A stretch of DNA of 64,000 nt, from the NCBI GenBank assembly GCA_029204225.1, contig CM055097.1:36366976-36430975 (forward strand), in the 5' to 3' direction. Each line of letters begins with the position of its first letter. Positions within the stretch are counted from its first letter, which is position 1. The notes beneath the pieces are model-generated. The model saw only the letters and a program-made list of their open reading frames with translations, did not search any database and had not been told where the DNA came from. The position numbers and the translations under genes are program-made. Origin of the DNA: Diphasiastrum complanatum. Taxonomy: Eukaryota; Streptophyta; Lycopodiopsida; Lycopodiales; Lycopodiaceae. Positions 44,490 to 57,006 of the stretch are shown in pieces.

Positions 44490-47330
44490 TCACTCCAATG
44501 ATGATCTGAACTTCATAAAAGGTGTCTTTTGAAGTGGTTTAGTAAGTAGATCAGCTACACATTCATTGCTTGGAACATGCTCCAAAGCAATCTCCTTGGC
44601 TTGCACCATTTCTCTCACAAAGTGATGGCATATCTCAATGTGCTTAGTTCTTGCATGAAAGATTGGGTTAGATGCAAGGTGTTGGGATGATATATTGTCA
44701 TTGTAGATGATTGGTGCCTCCTCTGAATCCATGATCTTTAGCTCCACCAAGAATCTCTTAATCCAAAGTACCTCCTTTGTAGTGGTTGTCAAAGCTTTGT
44801 ACTCGGCCTCGATTGAAGATAGAGATATAGTTTCTTGCTTTTTTGAAAGCCATGAAACCACAACTTCTCCTATGAAAGTTGAATAGGCACTTGTTGATTT
44901 CCTATCCCTCTTGTCCCCTGCAAAATCTCTAAATGCATGAAGGTTAATCACATCTCTTCTATATAGAATCCCAAAATCCAATGTACCCGAGATGTATCTT
45001 AGAATCCTCTTAGCCTTTTTCCAATGGATATTCAATGGCTTTTGCATGGATTGGCTCAACCTACATACACTAAAGCTAAGATCTGGTCTAGTTATAGTGA
45101 TCCGCATTAAGGAGCCTATAAGTTGCCTAAACAAAGTGATGTCCATGAAGGATCTTTCATCATCTTCATTTGGCACTTTTACATCTTGCTCCATTGGTGT
45201 GTCAACACTTTTGCATACTTCCATCTTAAACTTCTTCAAAAGACTTTGAGCATAGTTTACTTGACTTATAAAGATAAAATCAGACTCTCTAAGTACCTCT
45301 ATGCCTAAGATGAAGTGAAGACACCCTAGATCTACCATTTTGAACTCTAAGGATAGATCTATCTTGATTTTTTCAATACCATCAACACTATTTCCACTAA
45401 TGATCATGTCATCTACATAAATGAGTAAAAGTACAATACCAACATCATCAAACTTAATGTAAAGAGTGGGATCATATCCACTCTGAACAAAAGAAAGTGA
45501 AATAAGATAGTAATGTAGTCTTGAATTCCAAGATCTCGAGGCTTGCTTCAAGCCATAGATGCTTCTTTGGAGATGGCATACTTTGTTCTCCATTCCATGC
45601 TTGATGAACCCTTGTGGCTGCTCCATATAGATATCCTCTTCTAAAAAACCATTCAAGAAAGCATTAGAGACATCCATTTGACATAGGATCCATCCAAAAT
45701 GTGATGCAAGTGCAATGATCAGCCTTATTGTGACCATCTTGGCCACGGGTGCAAAAGTTTTCTCATAGTCTATCTCTCTCTCTTGAGCATAACCTTTTGC
45801 AACTAGTCTTGCTTTATGTTTGTTAACACTCCCATTTGCATTCAACTTAATCTTGAAGACCCACTTGCATCCTATTACATTCCTTTGAGGTCTCTCAACA
45901 AGCAACCAAGTTTCATTCTCAATCAAGGCATCATACTCATCCAACATAGTTTTATACCATTCTTTGGAGTTCAATGCATCTTCAACATTAGATAGTTCTT
46001 CAAAACTAGATAAAGCATAAGAAGTGGATGAGATACCCTCAACTTGATGTCCTTTGCCTTTATATGTGAGTCTTGATGGCTCCACTTTTGCCCTTGAAGA
46101 TCTCCTTGGTGTGATAGGTGGGTTTGGTGCTTGCTCCTCCATGAGCTCCTCCTCAAAACCAAGATCTTGCTCCTCGGCCATCTTCTTCTTGATTGTTGGA
46201 GCACTTGAGCCTTCTTCAAGCATATGCATATGATGTTCATCAAAGATAACATCCCTTGAAACAACAAATTTGTTCAAGGATGGGAGATAGACTTGGTAGC
46301 CCTTGCTTGAGCTTGCATATCCAAGCATGATCCCTCTTGTGGAAGATGGATCCTCCTTGGTTCTTGTTTCCAATGGCACATGCACATAACATATACACCC
46401 AAAAACTTTCAAGTGATTAAGATTGGGTTTCTTTCCATACAACATCTAATAAGGAGTTTTGTCTTCGATTGCTTTGCAAGACACCCTATTCATCAAGTAG
46501 TTTGCACATACAAGAGACTCACCCCAAAAGGATTTGGGCAAACAAGCATCTAATCTTAAAGCCTTAGAACATTCACATAATGTTCTATTCCTTCTTTCAG
46601 CAACTCCATTTTGTTGAGGAGTGTAAGGACAAGAAATCTCTTTCTTGATCCCTTCCTCCTCACAAAAGGCCTTGAACTCATTGGAGATGAATTATCCACC
46701 ATTGTCACTTCTAAGAATCTTGATGCTATGATTATGATGCTTTTCCACAAACAACTTGAACTTTACAAAAGTATCAAATACTTGAGACTTGAAAGAAAGT
46801 AAGAATACTCAACAATATCTTGAGTAGTCATCAATGCAGGTTAAAAACATGGATGAACCTCCATTAGATTTGGTGCTAGCAATGTGCACATCCGAGTGTA
46901 TGAGTTCAAGAGGATGAGATGACTTTGTGATGGAGTTAGGAAACACCTTCTTATGTGTCTTGGATAAGGCACAAGCTTCACAAACCTTGTCTTCCTTCCC
47001 AATAGACCTTGGTAGGCCTAAAGCATACTCCTCCTTGATCATAGCCTCCATGGAACCCGAGTTGACATGTCCAAGTCTTTTGTGCCATAAAGTAAAGGTA
47101 GATATCTTGCTCTTTTCGGCCAACATGACAACATTAGTATCCACAAATGCATCCAACTTATAAAGTTCACCAAGTCTAGTGCCCTTAGCCACTATCTTAC
47201 CCTTCTTCTTGATGAAACATTCATTTAAAGCAAAGTCAACATTGAAACTATTGTCTACTGTTTGGCCAACACTTAGTAGATTTTTTATTATTGTAGGAAT
47301 GTACAAAACACCTTTTATGTTGATCTTTTT
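44490..47330 (-). pseudogene. Copia D pol: integrase, RT, RNase H
   Basis: GAG-pre-integrase FTLWHKRLGHVNSGSMEAM and CEACALSKTHKKVF lead into the IN core (47306-46500, LTCIDDYSRYC). In-frame stops replace expected Trp (about 46819), Glu (about 46693) and Glu (about 46447) codons. From 46445 to 44490, 651 codons are open: FGCICYVHVPLETRTKEDPS, RT with CQMDVSNAFLNGFLEEDIYM and YVDD (45408-45419), then RNase H with SLSSIEAEYKALTTTTKEVL and DLLTKPLQKTPFMKF. All of pol is in one frame, so only point nonsense changes, not indels, break it here. Confidence 0.92.
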
Positions 47331-47338
47331 GGAAGATC

Positions 47339-48404
47339 CTAAGCAAAGGGAATGTTACCAACTCCTTCAATCTTACAAGCTTCATCATTTGCTGTATAGA
47401 TAGACTTTATAGGTCCATCATAAGATAAGAGAGAAGAAAAAAACTCCCTTTTTCTAGTCATGTGTGAACTAGCACCCGAGTCAATCCACCAAGGATCTTC
47501 TCCTTTGAAACTTGTTGAAGAAAATATGGACATCATGAGAGAGTCCTCATGTGAACTCTCCTCCTCCTCCTCTTTGCTCATGTTGTCTTGGCTTTGATCT
47601 TGCTTCCTCTTGAAGCATTCCGAGGCATAATGCCCCATCTTGCTACAATAGTAGCACTTCACCTTTGATTTGTCCTTCTTGACTTTGGTGGTTGATGGAG
47701 ATGCCTTTGAGGGTCCTTCTTGATCCTCAAGCTTTGAAGACTTTTTGAATGTTGATCCTTTGCCTTTGGACTTGCCTTTGCCTTTGGTGAAGAGAGCTTG
47801 GTCATCTCCACCTTGGATGGAAAGCCTATCCATCCTCTCTTGCATTTGGCTCCTTCTTGATTCCTCGGCCATGAGTGTGCCTTGGAGTTCTTCAAGTATG
47901 GTTAGCTTACCCATAATTGCATATCCCTAAACCAAATTGTCAAATTCAAAGCTTAGTCCATTCAATATGAGTTTTGATAGGATCACCTATGAAGGCTAGC
48001 TCTTTGTTCAATTCCTTTACTCTTAGGACAAAAGTATGTGCACTCTCTCCTTTCTTTTGATAGCTTCTATAGATTTGATTCTTCAAAGCTAACATTCTAG
48101 TCTGGTTCTTGGATTCATAGACCTTTTGCAAAGTCTCCCAAGCACCTTGAGCCGAAGTGTAATCTCCTACCTCTCTTAAGAGTTCATTTGCAACATTCAT
48201 TTTTATGCAATGTAGTGCAACATTGCACCTCTTGATGTATTTGGCTTTTACTTGAGGATGAATAGGTTCACCCTCCTTACCATTTACAATTTCCATCAGA
48301 TCTTGCATGATCATGATAGATTCCATTCTAACTTTCCATATGGAATAGTTAGTTTTGTTGAGCCTTTCATTAGTATCCAAAAGATATGCATTTATAGATG
48401 CCAT
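47339..48404 (-). pseudogene. Copia D gag and protease
   Basis: Gag starts MASINAYLLDTNERLNKTNY (48404), UBN2 type, with AQGAWETLQKVYESKNQTRM. Near 47970 the reading shifts frame after DPIKTHI. The next frame (47914-47339) has a lysine-rich stretch, a CCHC knuckle CYYCSKMGHYASEC and the protease WWIDSGASSHMT with active-site DSG. A second frameshift near 47345 separates protease from integrase. These shifts, an in-frame TAG near 47930 and the pol stops make the element non-functional. Confidence 0.9.
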
Positions 48405-49204
48405 CTAGTCTCCTAATCAAGGACTTGACACAAATGAAGGTTACTTCTATTGATTTGATTGAAGATCTACCTTATCCCACTTCTTAGGGACCTGAAAAGA
48501 TCAGTAATAGACTTCCTATAAAGATCTAAGAATGATCTCTAACAAAATCAAATCATAGAATACTAGAAACAATGCACTTGCTTGATTGAAGTAGACAATA
48601 CTAGTAGAATTGCACCTCTTTCTATAAAAAAAACATTAAAGCTTCCAAATGATCTGATCAAGAGTGAATTTCAGCAACCTAATATACTTCCAAAATCACT
48701 TGTAAAATATCTAAATGGAACTTAATGAGGATGCAACACAATCTACTATCCAATCACAAGCAAAAAATGATCAAAATTAATGAAAAATTGATCTAATTTG
48801 GTGCATAAGTCAAGCAATGGTTGAACTGAACCTAAATCACTTTAGGAGGTGTCCACTACACCTTAGAACAGCCTTGAAGAGTCCCCAGAACTCTGATCTT
48901 CCCTCTCCTTGAATGCTAGAAAGCCTCCTCTATGAAATCACCTCCAAAACTCGCTTAGAAATCAATGTTTGGAGCAAGCAAAACTTGCTATCTTGATAAT
49001 GTGAATTGAATTCAACTTTGCCTCTTATTTTAGACACCTAATACCTGCAAATGAAATCACACAACACCAATCTCCAATGTATTTGACTCACTTTGAGTTC
49101 AAGAATCAATGCTAGATGCTAAGATCCAATCTACACAAGATTTAGATCAAAAATTGTGATCAAATTGAATGAAAACCAAGGATTTAGCTCATTTCAGCCT
49201 TTAG

Positions 49205-49216
49205 GCTCTGATACCA
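49205..49216 (-). promoter_or_regulatory. Primer binding site of copia D
   Basis: GCTCTGATACCA on the plus strand, abutting the 5' LTR; initiator-Met tRNA type. Confidence 0.92.
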
Positions 49217-49896
49217 TGTAAAAATTACAGCAAATAAGGATCCTAAAACATTTGAAATAATGAGGGAAACAATAGATTATGATCTCATAAGATTAGCACA
49301 AGTTGAACCATCAAAATCCATCAAAAATCTATGTTTGAACCTCACTAAATGGCCAAATCCTTGAAGAAGGCTTCACACGTGTGAAAGTACGGCCTCCCAC
49401 AGTCTGAGTACTGTACACCAGACCTACATTCAATCCTATAATCATTAGTAATCACAAGTACTCAAACAATTATGAACATAGAGAGCAATTGCACCATTAT
49501 GAGAGAAAAATCATGAGATTGCTTGATTGATTTTGGTGAGATATCATCACCTATCTATACATGATCCATCACAATTTTGGGCAGGTATGAGTAGCCCTAA
49601 ACCTTTCCCTAATGCTAATTTTGGTGGATCTTTCATCCCTACCAAGTTAGGGTTGGAATCTTGGAGATCCCTCAACAATGCAAAAATTACCAAAAATAGC
49701 TCCTATTTTTTTTCTCTTGTATCTAAGCATAATTTGGACTCATTCCAAAGGTTCTAACACTTAGGTCACTTGAGAACATCCTTAAGAATGGAATCCTATG
49801 CTATTTGGCACATGTGACAAGCCACATCATGACCATCTAACTATTTACAAGTCATATGACCAAAACTAGTCAAACTAGAATTGTGAATTTTTAACA
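49217..49896 (-). repeat. Copia D right (5') LTR
   Basis: 680 bases, TGTAAAAATT...TTTAACA on the plus strand. GTTAT duplication follows at 49897-49901. Confidence 0.95.
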
Positions 49897-49901
49897 GTTA
49901 T

Positions 49902-51461
49902 GGTCTTCATTGAGCCACATAGTCACTATGAATCAAATCAAGTGCCTTTTTACCCTTGCCTTTTTTAATTTCTGCTTTCCTATCACACAACCCTCACAAG
50001 TTGAGTGTTGTTCATCATGTAAGCTTGGTATATTCACTCATCATTTTCAACTTGTTCATCAAATGCAAGCTACCATAGTTTCGAATGGCCCATTCTACAA
50101 TGACTTAAATTAGGTTGAGATGCAATTGACGATGCTAAACCATACTCTCCAGTTTTGGCCACATCCAACTTGTTAGAGTAATGAAAGGGTAGGTTCACTC
50201 TGTGTTGGTACTCTCCATTGGGGTGACACACCCTGATCCTACCCACTAATTTCCAGAAAGGATCAACTTCAAGTTAGAGTAATGAAAGGGTAGGTTCACT
50301 CTGTGTTGGTACTCTCCATTGGGGTGACACACCCTGATCCTACCCACTAATTTCCAGAAAGGACCCTCATAATGCCTGCTTCTTGACCTGACATTTGAGG
50401 CGAGATGAGCAGCCATTCCATGACTAGCAGGCTCAACATATGTCAACATTCCATGATTGCAGACAACAAAGCATGTTACACGAACTTTGTGCCAACACAT
50501 TGCTTCAAGTGTTTTGTGTATCCTTGCAAGTAAGCATTTCTGAGTTTTTCCCTTCCCTTCAACAGCATTGATACCAACCCCACCAAAGCCCATGTGCAGT
50601 TAGAGCGACTCTTCATAAAATAGTCAACATCCTTACATGCATTATGAACATGAGATATCCTTGCAGCATAGTGTGCACCCGATCTAACTCTCACTTTTGG
50701 AATGCTTGAAACATCACACATGCCATAATGATATGCACCTGCTACAACAAGTTAATTGCTCCAGCTTGAACAAAGTCCTCAATTGCTTGAATCAGAACAG
50801 CAGGCTGGTTGAATGGTGGCACTGAGATGAAAGCTAACCTAAGAAAGATCCAAAAAATTGTAACTAGATGTTCACAAACACGAGCAACAAGAGTAGAGAG
50901 AGTAGGCATTTACAGCAACAATTACCACCATTAAGAGGAGATTAACTGGAGCTTCAATCTGACCTCCATAGGCTTGACAAGTGAAAGGTTTCCAAATTCC
51001 ATCTAACAAGGTCAAAATCAGACCACCTGCTTCATACAACTCGAAATCTGAAGATATTATTATTCTGAACGCCTTGCACATGCACAGCATGCGCAAAGGC
51101 AAATAAAATATTGAGAGCTGAATATACATAGTCCCACAAACATTTTGCAACAAGGATCTGAGTCCCTGTTAGAAGAGCTCAGTACTGTACATGCTAGAGA
51201 AGTAACGACTTCACTTGAACGAACCATACCCAGGTATGAATATATGCTATGGTGGATGGGCACAACAAGCAGCTGCAGTTTTACAAATCACAGCGCACCA
51301 TAGGTAATTGACCACTATAGTTGACTTCTTCACTACTCATGTTATCCATGGTAACCTGTTTCCAGTACGTGACCTGCAATGTACGGTAATTGATTTGAAG
51401 TCGAGTGGAACTACAGCTGATTGTCATTCAACTGTGTAGATTGACATGTTCTAGAGCCACA
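49902..51461 (-). other. Unidentified sequence downstream of the TGA gene
   Basis: Protein-like minus-strand frames occur at 51153-50950 (YEAGGLILTLLDGIWKPFTC, QAYGGQIEAPVNL) and, overlapping in two frames, 50721-50246 (IPKVRVRSGAHYAARISHVH and HKVRVTCFVVCNHGMLTYVE). They could be exons of a decayed or unrecognised gene in the same orientation as TGA. I cannot name a family. An exact 91-base duplication lies in it. The TGA 3' UTR probably occupies the part next to 51461. Confidence 0.35.
50172..50363. repeat. Exact 91-bp tandem duplication
   Basis: 50172-50262 and 50273-50363 are identical by eye over 91 bases (starting GTTAGAGTAATGAAAGGGTA), separated by TCAACTTCAA; period 101. Confidence 0.95.
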
Positions 51462-52460
51462 CTATTCCCTGGGGCGTGCTGACCAGAGAGAACTAAGAGC
51501 TCTCAGGCGTCCACAATATTCTCCCATGGCAAGCAGGCCTCTGGCTGATTGGCGTGTTGTTAATATCCGATGCATTTGCTGAAGTGTTTGTTGACGAAGG
51601 TTATCAGCCTGCAGCAGTATGAATAGGATGAAATAGAACATCACTATTCAGAAATTTTTCCCAACTTTAATGCGTCACAGCCTCAAAACTGAAACCAATT
51701 ACACATATCTAGAAAAGCTTGAAAACTGACTATGCTAAACAAGCATTAGTTCTTGAACAACCAGAAGGTTATATTGGAGCTCTCAGTAGAGTGTTAAAAA
51801 AAAACAGGGGGGGGGGGGGGGGAGGAGATGTGAGGTACCTGTCGAACAAAACTCTCCAAATTACCAAGCTTTCCCATAGCCATGGCCATCTGTCCCATGT
51901 AATTTGCTACATTTGAGGTTGAGCCTAAGGAACCATTAGACAAAGTTTCAGAAAGAGACTGTTGAAGGGCTTCCATTCCTTGGGAAAGAGCATCCTCTGC
52001 TTGTTGAGAAGACTGCTGGAGACTGCATATACTTACTAGTTGCTGATCTGTCACTGGCTCAAGATGAGGGATCACAATCTGCAAATTGATGAAATTACTG
52101 CTATGTAAGACCATCTTTTAAAATACAAGAGCTGTACAGTTGTTCTTTCATATATTCAACTCTCTTTACAAAGTTTAGGAGATTTGAATACCTTTAAAAG
52201 CTCTGATGGACGGAATCCACCCATCCACAGAAAACATCGCTCTGCTGGTGATTTCCACATTCCTGATACAAGATGGAAAACATCTTGTTTGGCTGCCGAA
52301 CTCTTTAATCGAAATACATCATCATAATGGCTTAACATAGTTTCTACTAGAACTCGTAGAACATTGTCTGCCACATGTGTCTGCAATGCAGCTCTTAGAT
52401 CAGCCATCTGTCTTTCATGTTCTTCCATCCAGCGAGCATATTCCATATCAAATGCCGCAC
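51462..52460 (-). CDS. TGA-type bZIP transcription factor, last three exons
   Basis: C-terminal DOG1/TGA domain of a plant TGA factor, a nuclear activator of defence and detoxification genes. It binds TGACG elements and interacts with NPR1-type coactivators. Exons are 52192-52460 (AAFDMEYARWMEEHERQMAD, MWKSPAERCFLWMGGFRPSE), 51839-52078 (IPHLEPVTDQQLVSICSLQQ, SQGMEALQQSL, NYMGQMAMAMGKL) and 51462-51608 (ADNLRQQTLQQMHRILTTRQ, LRALSSLWSARPRE, TAG stop). All introns are GT-AG and the phases agree (1/2 split, 0, 0). The domain is intact with no stop. The N-terminal exons with the basic region and leucine zipper are not found in the rest of the window. Upstream space holds hAT, LINE and gypsy sequence. 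The gene is either 5'-truncated or has a first intron of more than 11 kb. A G16 run (51807-51822) lies in the last intron. Confidence 0.9.
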
Positions 52461-53339
52461 CTGTGATGAGAAATAGTGTCACCTATTTAAAACTCTTGCA
52501 ATAAATTGTGACAGTGCTCACAACCCCATTCAAATGTTTTCTACTACACAAGTACAATATATCTAACATTTTACATTGAAAGTAACATGCACCAAAACAA
52601 TAAATAAAGACAGTTGTGTCGGCATGAGCTCATCATCTCTGACACAGAGGACCTATAGCTTCCTGTAACTTTCTTTTTCATCACATTGTATACCAACTAC
52701 TAAGCATTCCGCAAAAGGCAAACCTACTAGATCTAGAACACTAGATTGTAGCTGCCAAGGTAGTAATTCTTATGTTCTATGTAACTTTGGGAGAGAAGTG
52801 TATAGTAGCTTGAAAGAACATATTTCTTCAGGTCTGCCAGCATCTCAGGGGACTTGCATGTTGGGGGCCCATGTTATGAAACCAAATTGTGAGTGTTTCA
52901 GGAGCCCCGGAGTGCCAATATTCCAGGATTCCCAACACGTCCCAATGAGTCCCAAAGCATGTCTAGAGAATCTGTTTGGCCTCCAAACCATTTATAAGCT
53001 AGCACGTTGGATCCTTGTGGTTGACCAATTGTTAGGTTATAAAGGCAGGGTTCACACCTGTGTCCGTAGCTTGGAACTCAATATGCTCATGAACCCGTGG
53101 CCAAGTTGCTGCCACACAATCGAAAGGGTGTGTTCAGAAGGAGGACAACATATGCACATCAAACTCCCGTTACTAGAGAAGATTTGCCTACCATAACCAA
53201 ATTCTCAATAGTAACCTTAGAGATAGATGAGAGTAATGTACTTCAATGCCCACCAAGGTCTGGCAACTCAATTTCTATTTTAATATTGTTGTCTCATTGC
53301 CTCCTATCATAACCAGCCAACTCCAGACAAGACTCCAAA
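52461..53339. other. Upstream of the TGA exons, no bZIP exon seen
   Basis: Probably intron. No basic-region coding sequence (NREAARKSR type) was found on the minus strand. The right half may be the 3' part of the decayed hAT element. Confidence 0.5.
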
Positions 53340-54325
53340 AAGATCTCATCATCAGTCATAGCCTATTGTACTGTCTACAGATCTAAGCCACTCCTCGGGG
53401 TTCACCTGCCTAGGCATACCATCTCTTTGCATGTGCCTAACTAGCCTCAGGCTGGTGGTGCAATAAACCAACTTGTTTAGTTGGGGAATGTTGAGCCTAT
53501 TGCATCTCTTCATGTGCGTAAGAGACCAAGTGCTCTAGTTCTGCTCACAAGCCGAGGCAAAACAATCTTGAGCAGTAATGTCTAGGGCGGATTTACACAC
53601 CACACCACACCACATGAGCGGCTCTAGCAAAAACTCACCCTGAGATCCAATGAAACATCCCTATCTGCACTCAAAATTCAACATTTGTCTCTTGATCCTG
53701 CACAGCAAGGGGCCATAACTTGCACAAAGTCCGGGGACATTGTCAGTTCTAGAAAGCAATGAGGAGCCACATGCACACCAAATATGTCGACGATTACACG
53801 AGTGCATAAAACAAGATGGGTCCAATAGCCCTACTAGGGGACAACCTTAACCTGGAAGCACGTTCTGCGTTTGTGTCCACTAGGTCAGAGTCTTTCTGTA
53901 TGCCTCTTGTAGCCCCCATAGGATGAAGCAAATAAGCACCTACATGTACGAGCTTTTGAAAGAAATTCCACTTATCAAGCCACTTCTCTCGAAAGCTGAA
54001 AAAAGCATAGCTGCAATCATCAAAAAGCAATCGTGTCCATAACTCGTAAATGAGGCTGAACTCCTCAATCCACCAACCTCAGCACATAGTACATTGGCTG
54101 CAGGACCTCAACTAGCTGCTTGGCCTGTTGCCATAAATCATCTCCAAAAACAATCCTCTGGAACCTACGTCCAATCGGCTCGTTGCTACAATGTCACTAT
54201 GTGAACTCAAGGCTAGCAACCATCTGGCGCAATGCAAGTCGAAATCCAAAGCAACCGCTCCAACACTACAAAGTGGTAGGCGAAGCATATGAGTGTTGGC
54301 AGCCTTTCTCAACAAAACCAACAAC
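53340..54325 (-). pseudogene. Decayed hAT transposase remnant
   Basis: At 53575-53400 the minus strand reads CFASACEQN-STWSLTHMKR (stop at the dash), NRLNIPQLNKLVYC and LRLVRHMQRDGMP, the hAT C-terminal dimerisation motif. It is homologous to the copy at 63503-63834. Further upstream, KWLDKWNFFQKLVHVGAYLL (near 53950) and FDDCSYAFF are other transposase parts. Frames shift repeatedly, so it is dead. It has the same orientation as the TGA gene and probably lies in its intron. Terminal inverted repeats were not found. Confidence 0.75.
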
Positions 54326-54596
54326 GGGCAAGTGAGAAGTGCACCTCCAGTTGTTCAAGAAGACAATAGCTTGCTACACAACGCTCTTCAGCTGATCAAT
54401 CCTCACTTCCAAACAAATCTTATTTCTGAAGATTCAATTACGGGACTGGAACCAGTTGTCGACCTTTGGTATCCATTCTGAGGTTCCAACAGATCCTAAA
54501 CTAATCTGCTTTTCACACGACCAGCACTCAAAAAGCAGGTCTCACACTTTTCCTACCATTTTTCAATAGCTCCATCGCTGATTTCAGAAAGATTTT

Positions 54597-55500
54597 ATGG
54601 CTCCTCCTCGTAGGAAGCCCACTCTGGGCTGCCCCCCCCCCCCCTCCCCCTTCCCCTGTCCATCACTGCAAGTGGTGCAACTGCTCTCTCTCCCTCCATC
54701 ATTGCTGCAACAGACCTCTCCCCCCTTGGTGGTGGTGGTACAATAAACCTCCCTGCTGCCTCTGCTACATCTGCTGCTGCTGCAGCCTCCTCTCCCCCTT
54801 CTTCCTGCTCGTGCCCGCCGATCCCACCATTTTCTGCTCACCCTATTCCCGATTTTGTTCCAATCCTCCCCACCCCGATCAGTGCTAGCTCCACTTCCCC
54901 CCCGGCACCACAATCTACATCAAGTGTCCCATATACGCCCTCCAAATCAACCGAGCTTTTTTCCTCTTGGCAGATCGATCAAATCAAGGCCGATTTCAAG
55001 ATCTTGCGACAAAAACTGTCATAGCTGAAAGGAACGGTTACCTCCTTGATCAATGAGAAGAACATGTTGCAGTCCAAAGTCGCATCACTCAAACAATCCA
55101 TCGGGATCAAGCAGGTTGCAACTTCGGAATCCACCACCAATATGATACAGGAGTTGGAAACCAAGATTGAGAAGCAGCAAGGAGAGGCCCGTTCTTGGGC
55201 ATCAGTTCAGAAAAAAGGCACCAAACCAAGTACTCCCATCTCCTCGGTTATCTCAGCCACCATCTCGGAAGAGAAATCTCGAGACCAAAAAGCCCACAAC
55301 ATTAGAGTTCGCGGAATCCCGGATACACATGATGCCTTGGCTGAAACCAGACGCTTTCTCGACACCACTCTCGGGCACAGGACAGATGGGTTAGATACCG
55401 CATGGAGGACCACTAGAGATGCAGCCACACTCATTATCCGTTTCACTTCCCAGTGCACTTTCTTGATGGCGCCCCTAGCAGCTCCTAGTGCTAGGGATTT
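54597..55500 (+). pseudogene. LINE ORF1 (coiled-coil RNA-binding protein)
   Basis: Starts MAPPRRKPTLGC, then a C-homopolymer (54635-54648) shifts the frame. After it comes a Pro/Ser/Ala-rich region, then a heptad-like coiled coil (IDQIKADFKILRQKLS, stop TAG at 55022-55024, LINEKNMLQSKVASLKQS). Then comes HNIRVRGIPDTHDALAETRR with TLIIRF, as in the RNA-recognition part of L1 ORF1 proteins. Such proteins form trimers that coat the LINE RNA. Its open frame overlaps the start of ORF2. Confidence 0.75.
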
Positions 55501-55503
55501 GGG

Positions 55504-57006
55504 GTGCCCGGAGTTGGGAGCACCCCGGGGCCCCATCCACACCATCTTCGGATTGGAGTGTGGAATTGTGCTGGTATACACTCATTTTCTATGGCAGGGG
55601 ACCTTGTTGACTTCATTACAAATAGAGATGTATTATTCTTCATGGAGACACACGAGAGCTCGGAGCGAGGACTTCCTTCATTTCCTGGATATAGATGGGA
55701 CTCAGTATTCCGACGAGAGACTAGATCTGCCAGCGGCCGAGGTTCAGGTGGGGTCGCCTGCTTGTATAGGGAGACTCTCCATCCCAATATTGACTTCATC
55801 CGACATGATGAGCAGGCCCGCTACATATGGACTCGCATCGTGGGCCAGGACATTGGTTTGGATAGTGATCTTTTTATTGCAGCATGTTACTTTCCGTCAG
55901 AGTCCTCGTCTTTTGCTGAGAGTATTGGATCTCCATATCATGACCTCTCACCAGATATTATCAGATTCTCAGAGCGGGGGCATATTCTCCTCACAGGGGA
56001 TTTTACCGCCTGGACATCTTCGAGACAGACAAAGTTCTTCGACACCACTGATCAGCTACGTGTTCGTGCCCTTGACAGTGATGTGCTTGGGGTTACCAGG
56101 ACCTCCGCGGACAGTTTGGGACCTACTACTTCATATGGTGAGCACTTATTGCAGTTTGGAGAGGCACATGAGCTAGCCATTTATAATGGCTTACCCTGCT
56201 GGCCACATTCAGACAGTTATACAAGCCACCCTCATAGTGGAGGACATTGTGTCGTTGACTATCTCATGGGGTCACCATCCTTTGTACCCATAGTCTCTGA
56301 CTTCCACGTTTCCCCCACCACCCTTTCTGATCACTCATTTCTCTCCTTCGATATCGGCCACCTTCCACCCACTCATTCATCTACACTACCCATGCTTACC
56401 CGAGCACCCACATACACATTTGATCCCATTTACATGCCATTGTACCGGGAGTCCCTGGCTTCACTTTTACACTCCTTTCCTCATGACAGTCCAGTCGACA
56501 CCCAGGCTGCGTTTCTCACCACTTCTCTCCACACAGTTGCATCACTAACCCTCCCCACAAAACCCCATCCCAAAAAGACTCGACGAGCACCTCGACCATT
56601 GCACTTCCCATGGTACAATACCGAGTGCCGCTCTCTTCATCAGTCAGTAACCTATTCACGTATCCATGCTCCACATCTGCTTCGATCTTCCCGACGCTCC
56701 TACCATCGTGTTCTCCGCCATAAGAAACGTTCCTATGATGATTCTGAAGGGAAACGTCTTATTGACCTTCTTTTCAGTTCTTCTTCGGGCGCTTTTTGGC
56801 GTGAGTTCATTCCTCGATCCCCACCACCTCTCCTGGAGGACCTCCGCATTTGGACTGATTATGCTACTAGCTTGTATACCGTCCCTACCGACTCACCTAT
56901 CTCCATATCTCCACGACCATCTGAGTTCTCCTTCTTTACATCTGACATGGTACTTGCAGCCATTAAGAAGATGAAGTCTCACAAGGCCAGAGATCCATGC
57001 CTCTGA
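55504..57006 (+). pseudogene. LINE ORF2, endonuclease part
   Basis: 500 open codons starting MPGVGSTPGPHPHHLRIGVW. Apurinic-type endonuclease motifs are visible: WNCAG, ETHESSERG, GSGGVACLYRE, LLTGDFTAW (Asp of the GDFN-like motif, with Thr for Asn), VVDYLM and TLSDHSFLSFDI (SDH motif). The region before RT follows (FPWYNTECRSLHQSV, AIKKMKSHKARDP). The frame is lost at 57006 inside the first RT block. The enzyme would nick target DNA for target-primed reverse transcription. Confidence 0.85.

Larger units (their letters stand above)
43765..49896 (-). mobile_element. Copia D, full-length element
   Basis: 6132 bases with LTRs at 43765-44446 and 49217-49896, both TGTAAAAATTACAGC...TTTTTAACA on the plus strand. 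A perfect target-site duplication GTTAT flanks it (43760-43764, 49897-49901). Primer site, PPT, gag, protease, integrase, RT and RNase H are all present in order on the minus strand. The LTRs look nearly identical, so insertion is fairly recent. Frameshifts and stops in gag-protease and integrase disable it. A related LTR scrap is at 1-95. Confidence 0.95.

Noticed and set aside
51805-51822. G-quadruplex or regulatory G-run in the TGA intron
   Set aside because: A single uninterrupted homopolymer. More likely slippage or a sequencing artefact than a functional site.
52798-53196. Plus-strand 132-codon frame
   Set aside because: No known domain. It lies antisense to the decayed hAT element or TGA intron.
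55046-56176. Single 376-codon LINE protein
   Set aside because: Only its first ~150 codons are ORF1. The rest overlaps the endonuclease frame of ORF2, which carries the real motifs.
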